Shown here: piece after piece, positions 57,130 to 64,000 of the stretch
How positions within the stretch are numbered: the stretch's first letter is position 1
How the letters are laid out: every line of letters starts with the position of its first letter
Assembly (NCBI GenBank): GCA_012845835.1
Contig: JABAKD010000008.1
Coordinates: 5,564,775-5,628,774 of the forward strand
DNA length: 64,000 nucleotides
Reading direction: 5' to 3'
Source: Undaria pinnatifida
Lineage: Eukaryota > Sar > Phaeophyceae > Laminariales > Alariaceae
The notes under the pieces: generated by a model
Told to the model about the DNA's origin: nothing
Database searches by the model: none
The model's input: only the letters and a program-made list of their open reading frames with translations
Made by a program: the position numbers and the translations under genes

Positions 57130-57365
57130 CTAGTAGTGCAGGAGACCGGTCTAGCAGCTCGTGGCTAGACACAATTCGACGCGAGCGAGTCGACGAGGGA
57201 AGGAAATGCTGAATGATTTTCGCGATAAAAATGAAGGCACGTACCGTTGTGCGGAGAGGGGAGGAGGGCCCGCTATCTGACCCCGGATCCGAGTTATTAC
57301 TGGGAGGGAGCGCGAGAATAATGCGGGGATAATAAATGGGATGAAAAAACACAACAACAAAAACT
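57130..57365 (+). mobile_element. possible second retroelement 3' end (partner at 19.79-19.90 kb)
   Basis: The block GTTATTACTGGGAGGGAG..GCGGGGATAATAAATGGGATG ending AAAAAACACAACAAC is matched in reverse complement at about 19790-19900 (CTGGGAGGGAGGGCGCGACT .. GGGATGGGAAAAAAACAAC). A shared 3' end running into A/C-rich tails suggests another retroposed family. Only the ends were compared. Confidence 0.4.
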
Positions 57366-57435
57366 AGTAATAGTAGTGAGGGTTACCTCATTTGAACAGA
57401 AACACAAACGGGGTGTTAGAGCGTCAAACCCCTCA

Positions 57436-57605
57436 TTGCATCAGCTGTAATATATGCGTGTACCACCTTTGGTTTGTTTTGTGTTTTTTCCCTGTTTTTT
57501 CCCTGGGGTATTCCTCAGCTCCAGAGTGACTGGAGCCTGTCCCGTGACAACGGACTTGATTATGCGAGTTAATGTGAAAACGACAACAACAACTACTACT
57601 ACCAC
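57436..57605 (+). mobile_element. LINE 3'-end fragment, copy H
   Basis: GCATCAGCTGTAATATATGC through CCCTGGGGTATTCC, GACTGGAGCCTGTC and GAGTTAATGTGAAAAC to (AAC)n(ACT)n. Contains a small internal duplication of TTTTTTCCCTG. Confidence 0.75.
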
Positions 57606-57689
57606 TGTCACTGTTACTGGAATGTATAACGTAGCGTACGAGCCATTCAACAGCAGCTGGCATACATCATACTTTGTATATGTCGTATG

Positions 57690-57895
57690 TTTCTGGCGGA
57701 GGCATGAATTGCGTCAGCTGCGATATATATGCGTGTACCACCTTTGGTTGTTTGTGTTTTTTCCCTGGGGCATTCCTCCACTGCAGAGTGATTGGAGCCT
57801 GTTCTGTGACCACGGACTTGATTATGCGAGTTAATAATGTGAAAACAACAACAACAACAACAACAACTATAACAACAACAACTATATTTCATTTA
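57690..57895 (+). mobile_element. LINE 3'-end fragment, copy I
   Basis: Begins at GGAGGCATGAATTGCGTCAG and ends with GTTAATAATGTGAAAAC and an (AAC)n tail. It lies in tandem with copy H, about 85 bp apart, in the same orientation. Confidence 0.75.
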
Positions 57896-57899
57896 TGAT

Positions 57900-59450
57900 A
57901 TCGTGTTTGTAAATTAAACCTATTATATGGTTGTTTGTACGTTAATACACAGCAGTTGCACAAATTTTACGGAAGGTCGTTCGCGCGTGTTCTTTGTGTT
58001 ATGCTCATGAAAGATATAGTCTATTGCTGTAGGTCGGTGACTTCTGTTAAGATACGGCCTCGAAAGGCCTGTAATTATCCGCATTTTAGTGATTATCTGG
58101 ATGGGTTTCGTATGATAAGACTGGCGTTTTATGTTCGGCATAGTCAGGAAATAGATCGGAGGCACGTGCCTCCGATCCCAGAAGCCATCCGGGGCTCTGG
58201 TGGAATCGAATAAAGATACGACTACGGCTAAGAAAGTGAGTACTCTCCGAGGACCTGCTCAAATGGCAGACCTGCAGGGGGCACTCTGTGTCCCCGCCCA
58301 ACAACCTTATTGTTTGAAAAGCGTGCAGAGGGGTTGCTCTGCACGCGGATCCCAGCGACGCTTCATCCGTACTGCTGCCTGCTGCTATATGATGCTTGAT
58401 GCTGCTGTCCATGAATTATATGTACATAGCTTCTCCGTCTACCCATTCCAGCTGCAACTAGCATAGACTACAGCGTGCGTCATTTGGCTTCGTGCGAGTT
58501 GAATCTATCCCGCCAGTATCTAAATGTGCGGAGTTGGCGGGGCCATCGCACGAAACCCCGTGCCGCGTGGTAAGTATGGATCGCGTTGACAGGGCAAGAT
58601 ATTTGGAACAAACACGCCTGGGGCGGGCTGATGATGGGTATTTTCTGGACTGGCGCTATGTAGGTTGAGAGCCAGGAAGGCAACAACTTTTACTTTCTTC
58701 AACGTTTTTCGAGCGAAAGTAAAAAGAACGTTCCAAACAATCTCGAACGCAAACAGCGGATTCTAAAAGGCAAATGCCGCCGTTGGGTCGTATGGCCGAC
58801 CACCACCGGGACCCGCGAGCCTATACGTGCGAACACCGTGAGCATGCAAACCGCAAGCCGGGCGGCGAATACGTTGCGCAGTACGTCTTCATCGAAAGAA
58901 GACGGCGTTTGTTGATTCGTTTTCAACGCAGATTTTTTTCCCTTTCCAAGCAACCCTGCCCACAACGAAGATGTATGTGACGATTTTTTTTATTGTAGGT
59001 GATCCGAACAATAAAACGCATTGCGTCGACGGCTAATTGATGTATCACCTCCGTCAGATTATTACCACGGAAAGAAGCACTCGATCAGATTATATTCAAC
59101 ACCCTGTGGAAATCGAAAATAGACAGCAGCAGCGTAGTACGAAGAATGTCCCCTCAAAAATCGAATCTAAACAAAGGCGGTTTTGTCGGCGTATTTGACA
59201 GACAACGATACTAATTACTGCCGCCGTACATCTCAGATAACAATGTTAAAGCATGCGGCACTCCTAGTAGTCTGGAACGCGCAGACGCGAAGAATGGTCG
59301 TTAGTTTTACTTATTGATTTTTATCATACCCGCCGAGGTTCGGCCCTCATAACAAGACAAGCGTAACCACGCCGCCGAGTGATAATTGAAGCATTATTAC
59401 ATAGCCAGGCAGTAGTAGTGTCTAGCATAAAGTCAAGAATGCACAATATT
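57900..59450. other. no gene recognised
   Basis: Only the 24-bp palindrome (58154) and two TAGTCTA/TAGACTA motifs (58017, 58464) stand out. The first lies in sequence resembling the foldback terminal block (CTCATGAAAGATA..TAGGTCGGTGAC). Confidence 0.45.
58154..58177. other. 24-bp perfect palindrome
   Basis: GATCGGAGGCAC followed directly by its reverse complement, centred on CACGTG. No gene is recognised nearby. Confidence 0.85.
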
Positions 59451-59459
59451 TTACTTTTG

Positions 59460-60420
59460 GGCGGAGGTCCGCGGCATTGACCGCGGAACTTCCGTGGGCT
59501 TCCGTGGGTGTTGGCACGGACTTACCGTGGAACTCCGCGGGTTTTCACGGCAAGTGCCACGGGTCATGGCACTTCCGCGGCAAATGCCACGGTTGTGGCC
59601 ACGGCACGTAGCCGCGGTTCTTTCCGTGACAAACTCCGTCGTACCAACCATGGCAACCCATGGAAATCCGCGGAAACTGCCGTGGCAATTTCCACGGCCA
59701 TCCGCGGTCATTGCCACGGCAACGCGGCAATCACCACGGATGTCCGCGGAAGTTCGCGGCAATTGCCACGGCAGTTTCCGCGGACGTTCAATCGAAGCAA
59801 TTTCCACGGCCATCCGCGCCCATCCGCGCCCATTGCCACGGCGATCCTCCGATACGCGGCGATTTCCACGGAAGCACGTGGGAGTCCACGGCTATGGCCA
59901 CGGCACGTGCCGCGGTTCTATCCGTGGCAAAGTCCGTCGTACCAATCATGCCCACGGCCGTCCGGGCCCGTGGCCGTGAGTCTTGCCGTGGGTCTTGCCG
60001 TGGGTCTTGCCGTGGACCTACCCATGGATGTCCGCGGACGTTTCCGCAGACAAGTCCGTGGGTGTTTCCGTAGGTGTGTCCGTGGGTGTGTCCGTGGGCG
60101 TTGCCGTGGGTGCTTCCGTGAACGTTTCCGTCGGTGACCGCGGCTTGCCGTGGTATGCCGTGGGTGCTGCCGTTGATATTTCCGTGAAGATTGTCGTGAA
60201 ACTTGCCATGGAGATTGTCGAGGAAATTGCCATGGCTAGTGCCACGGGCCTCCACAGTGTTGCGCTAGTTGCCGCTGCATTCCGTGGAAGCCCGTGGAAT
60301 GTCCGTGGAAACCCGTGGAAGGTCCGCGGTTGCCCATCGAAAGTCCGCGGTTGTCCGTGGAACGCCGTGGACATGGCCGTGGGATGCTGTGGAGGTCCGT
60401 GGACACTGCCGCGGTGCTCC
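59460..60420. repeat. CCGCGG/CCRYGG minisatellite B
   Basis: TTCCGTGG, GTCCGCGGA and TTGCCACGGC units, with a (GTCTTGCCGTGG)n block at 59980-60015 and (GTCCGTGGGTGT)n at 60050-60110. Same motif family as array A. Open frames to ~209 codons on both strands are judged to be artefacts. Confidence 0.85.
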
Positions 60421-60479
60421 GCTAAAACGGCAAATAATGTACATCCCTCTACCATGTTGCGAGGCCACCGTAGGGATGC

Positions 60480-62370
60480 GCATGAGGGGTTGACAGCTGG
60501 GCGGGGTTCGGCTATGTCGTGGCTTAGGTTATAGTCATGAATGACGTACTCGTGGTCGTTTCATGCAGGTGGCGAAAGAAACGGGGGTAAGTCGCCGACG
60601 ACGCTGGCGTGGTCTTCTTCTTCAATATTTGTAGTTCGTAAAACGAACCTACCATCCCCTGCACCGCAACGTGTTTCTATTGTAAATGGCGTAGTCGTTA
60701 GTTACTTTGCCTGCATGTGAAATGGAAACAAATGCAGTGGATCGGAGCAAAACTGACGCAATGACGCGCGCGGCCCACCGTCCAAAGACGGATCGTGTCC
60801 CAGAACTAGCGTTGAAGAACTTTTCGGGCAGTTCGGTCGCCGTAATCAGCCTGAGTAGGCGAACCCAGCCTCCCCAACCACGATGAGGAATGAAGGCAAG
60901 GTACGCAAGTCGGGCAACGTCATCTTGTAGAGCCTGCATAACGGCGGAGCCACCTCGCACATCTTGACGGTGTGCGAACATGTGCCACGGTTCCAAAGGA
61001 CCACCATCATCTTCGTTGCCAGCGCCGCCCTCGGCATTCACAGCCTGTACTTGACAAGGGCATGGCTTGTCGTCGCTGACGCAGCCGAACGTCGGCAGGA
61101 GAGAAACGATGGCCGGTGAACCACACGCCATGCAGTCGACCGCAGCACGGCCAGATGGCGCATTTTATCTTGCGTGCCGGAGTACGTCTTCGACGCGACA
61201 GTGATGGAAGACGTGATTGCACGGTAAGACGGCGTTGAGCTGGGCACGCAGGGTTTTGCAGCAGATGCCACGAGTAAGCATCATGCACAGATGGCGCCGA
61301 GGATGGCCGCTCACTATGACGAGAGGCCGATAAACGAAGATAGCAGACGAACTGCATCCTTGCAGTAGCACGCCGGGACGGAGAAGGGTGCATCCAATAA
61401 GGAGGGAAAAGGACAAACAATGGCACATGTAAGTCGCAGCTACTGCTATAAACAAGCGGGACAAGGAGATATTGCCACGTCCTTCGAGAGCCTAGGGTAC
61501 CGATAACGTACTGTAGTCGACACCAGATAGCAGCAATATCACGAAACCGCGTGCACGTATGACTCATTTGCCACATCTGATAAAGTAGATGCGCCCTCGG
61601 CGGTAGAAACCAAGCGATAATCGAACATGCCGTGTATGTTGGCTGCTGCTACGGGTGGACAGAAGCTCACCTCCGTTTTGTCGCATCTTGCGGCCCGTGT
61701 CTCTTGAGATTTTGGCCAAGGATCCCTGCTCGTGTTTTCATCTTGTGTGGAGAGGTCCGCCTCGAAGCACGTGGGTTACGTTCCATTTAACAGACAAAAG
61801 TTGACTTTGTCTTTTGACATCGACGGATTGCATACAATCCGCCCGACGCACCTGGTTCGCGCGGTGTAACAAAGGAACCAGCGAACAACAAGGACGACAC
61901 AAGGTTACGAAAACGATGGAACCTAAGAAAATAATCTTGAGAGAAAGATTGCAAAACTGAGGCACTACATATGCTTAAAAATACACAGTGGGCCGGCTCC
62001 TAGCCGATAAGCAATCGTTTTCGGACCCATCGGGCAAATATATACGGACTACTGAATGTTTTATCGGACTACAATACACATGCGACAAAAACACTGCAGT
62101 AGGAATGAGATACGACAGAACAAGTCGCGCGTACGTGGGCCACTTCCAGCATTCACTCCTTCGTGCTTTCCCTAATTGTCTGTCAACCGGATATACCCTC
62201 CACGTGTGTCACGGTCGACACGCCGGTAACGAGCCGCATGACGACTATACTCAGACTGCAGTACCCGCGCGTAGGAAAAGAGGCATTGGTTATATGGGAA
62301 ACAATCCGGCGCGATATAACAATAACACCTCGCAAGCTCGACATTTTTTCGGGTTTGTCCCCAGGTCGTC
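60480..62370. other. no gene assigned; possible decayed Helitron flank
   Basis: Minus-strand frames 61007-61576 (189 codons) and 60649-61131 (160 codons) overlap in different frames. They lie downstream of the Rep remnant in its orientation, but I could not match them to helicase motifs. They might be decayed continuation or unrelated DNA. Confidence 0.35.
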
Positions 62371-63600
62371 TCTCAGCTGCTCGCGGCTGTTGTAGCCGTA
62401 GCTACACTACCAGATGGGCATGCACTGTAGGCCGAAAATGCTCCTCGGTAAAGGCCGATATACGCCTGCACTTTCCCCAAGGCACCGCCGTCACCATCAG
62501 CTGCCCCAACCCTTAAGAGACAGTTACAAACGGCGTGCAGAATCTCATGAAAGAACGCCGCAGATGCAACAGGGTCAGCCGCGACCGTTTTTACCCTCGA
62601 CTTATAATCAGGCATTTGTTTGTAACATGTAGACGCAAGGTCGATGTTGTGACCTCCGCAATGCATAAAGAAAGGACTTTTCATGGCCGACGGGTGTATC
62701 GCTGGCCAAACAAATGGCTGAACGAGTATCATCATCATTGAAATCGCCTGCATCCGTGTGGCATGTTTGCCATGGTCTGTCCAACTTTCATTGTGTGACA
62801 CCACCTGAAATGTTCTTAACCGCAGGAGAATACCAGGATGGGCGTTGAGCACGTTTCTCAACCGCTTCCCTAGCTGGACCCCTGCCGGCAAAGGCTACCA
62901 GAACATCGTTCGATGTTCTCGATAGAGTCTCCGCGCCGTCGAAACTGACACCCGCCCGCGGAGTTGATACTGCAAGTTAGACAGGGCTTCGTGTCTGATA
63001 ATGATTGCCGCCACGCAGAAAAGGAAGTGACGGTTTTTGCGCGACTTGTCGTCGCGTCGGTTGAGCGAAACCCTGGCCCGTCGTTTAAACCAAGCAGGCC
63101 CTATGCTTGAAGGACATTCGGGTCCGCACATCCTCATGGAAAAAAAGTGCGCGAACCCTTCAACCCAAGCGTCGTCGTTGTGAAAGTCACTCAAGATGCT
63201 GCCATGGGGTACAACGAGAACGTTGTCTTTGCCTCCTGGCACATGTTTGCTCATGCGGAGAGAGGTTTCCGCCGCTGCCACAGCATCCATGTCCAGGTCG
63301 TCGCCCAGTTTCCGAAGGGCACTCGGCGTTGTAGTGACGAAGTTACAATGTCTTCAGCCGAATCAACGACCGCGTACGCATCGATGATATATGCCCTGCC
63401 GTCTTCGCCCGCGTCATTTTCCGAACCGCTATCCCCTGAACTCTCCTCGTCGCTGCTAACCTCATCTTCGTCCATCGCCTCGCTTTCTCGTCGGTCGTTC
63501 GTACATGAGGACGAGGCTCTTCCCCGGAGATTGCTTGGGTCCTGCGGAAAGAACACCGCGTCCAATAACTCCTGTGGAACACTCCCGTCAGAGGGATACG
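62370..63600 (-). pseudogene. Helitron-type Rep (helitron-like N-terminal domain) remnant
   Basis: One minus-strand frame runs from about 63290 to 62373, interrupted by a single TAG at 62895-62897. It contains VPGGKDNVLVVPHGS, FHNDDAWVEGFAHFFSMRMC, RRARVSLNRRDDKSRKNRHF and LFCVAAIIIRHEALSNLQY, then DPVASAAFFHEILHAVCN, LLRVG and GKVQAYIG. These follow the order of Helitron Rep proteins: a landing-pad 'FP-x-LFP' region, the drRF-x-F-x-x-F segment, 'dPva-a-FFh', and 'GkvqayfGvvE'. The next motif is in the +1 frame: TEEHFRPTVHAHLVV, with the H-x-H (HUH) pair near 62414-62422. An acidic region (SSDEESSGDSGSENDAGED) lies upstream at 63390-63460. No helicase domain was recognised to the left; the element may extend past the right edge. 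Confidence 0.7.
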
Positions 63601-64000
63601 TGTCGAGATTGGTCTCGCTGACCGACGATTTTCGCGCGAGACAAAACCATTCACTAAACTGCCGTCTTTTTCCTGCATATATTCGATGAGGTCTGGCACC
63701 ATATGCTTGCGGGTCCCTAATATCCGTTCAGTTGTGACGCAGTTGGATTGTTCTTCCCAGCCAGACGATGGTGAACCTGTCCAACAAACCAGTGGCAGCT
63801 AGTGGCAACTCTTGCCCAGAACAGAAGTCGAATATTTTTCGTAAAACACAGAGGTGCCCCGGAGTGAACGTCGAGCCGAGCCCGGGGTGTTTTGAACTTT
63901 ACTCGACTCGAGGGTAATCACGTGGCCTTTCACACGGACTGCAGAGGCAGCTGCACGCTAGACCATCGTAGCTCCGTCGAACTTGCGTGGCATGTCACCG

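Noticed and set aside
55949-57168. Ser/Thr/Glu/Ala-rich frames such as 56812-57168
   Set aside because: Produced by the 12-bp GGAAGCTTTC array. They include translated telomeric repeats.
59508-60137. 209-codon plus-strand open frame, with 100-160 codon frames on the other strand
   Set aside because: All lie in the CCGCGG/CCRYGG minisatellite. A 12-bp unit without stops keeps every frame open, and the products are Arg/Gly/Pro/Ala repeats with no domain.
60649-61576. 160- and 189-codon minus-strand frames left of the Helitron remnant
   Set aside because: They overlap in different frames and I could not find helicase or other Rep motifs. Not called as genes.

Overview
The window is eukaryotic nuclear DNA from a repeat-dense genome. 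There are no operons, no rRNA and no convincing complete tRNA. Coding signal is confined to short exons with GT-AG borders, TTAGGG-type telomeric repeats sit inside the sequence, and long poly-G/poly-C runs are common. The best-supported host gene is an intron-rich 'polymorphic outer membrane protein' (POMP/adhesin-like) gene with repeats of the GGA-x-x-N / F-x-x-N-x-A type. Together with the LINE family and annexin exons this suggests a stramenopile, most plausibly a brown alga of the Ectocarpus kind. The taxonomic call is inference.

Host gene (minus strand). Exon 1 (26587-26282) encodes a signal peptide. Exons 2 to 8 lie at 12637-12497, 11024-10827, 10400-10308, 5743-5660, 4720-4581, 3975-3807 and 3386-3336, where a stop codon ends the frame. 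Exon lengths and phases fit one uninterrupted frame of about 393 codons. The link from exon 1 to exon 2 crosses about 13.6 kb of transposon-filled DNA and is the weak point. A second, decayed copy lies at 49719-44145, with four of six comparable exons frameshifted and one also carrying a stop. A third, 3'-only remnant lies at 35989-35352.

Mobile DNA. (i) A LINE with decayed reverse-transcriptase sequence at 6.5-8.85 kb sits in intron 4 of the host gene. Further partial copies lie at 24.5, 24.8, 25.8, 27.5-28.2, 28.8-30.2, 52.9-53.9, 57.4 and 57.7 kb; most are 5'-truncated and several end in (AAC)n. (ii) A foldback/MITE family with G-rich bodies has about 14 copies. (iii) A 1.67-kb element at 30633-32304 has inverted arms of about 413 bp around an array of small palindromes. 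(iv) A GAGACGCG-ended MITE occurs twice; one copy contains an expanded telomere-like 17-bp satellite. (v) A Helitron-type Rep remnant with a recognisable H-x-H motif lies on the minus strand at the right end. (vi) Two annexin exons lie on the plus strand inside the giant intron.

Tandem arrays include 12-bp GGAAGCTTTCAC repeats with interstitial telomere motifs (55.8-57.1 kb), two CCGCGG/CCRYGG minisatellites (36.4-37.1 and 59.5-60.4 kb), a 14-bp array (48.6-49.0 kb), an 11-bp array (47.5 kb) and a 100-bp array (39.5-39.9 kb).

The most novel signal is a dispersed heptamer, TAGTCTA/TAGACTA, seen about 34 times. In at least two places a paralogous repeat shows the unoccupied sequence, and the difference has the form TA-GTC-TA. 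That is what excision of a Tc1/mariner-type transposon would leave.
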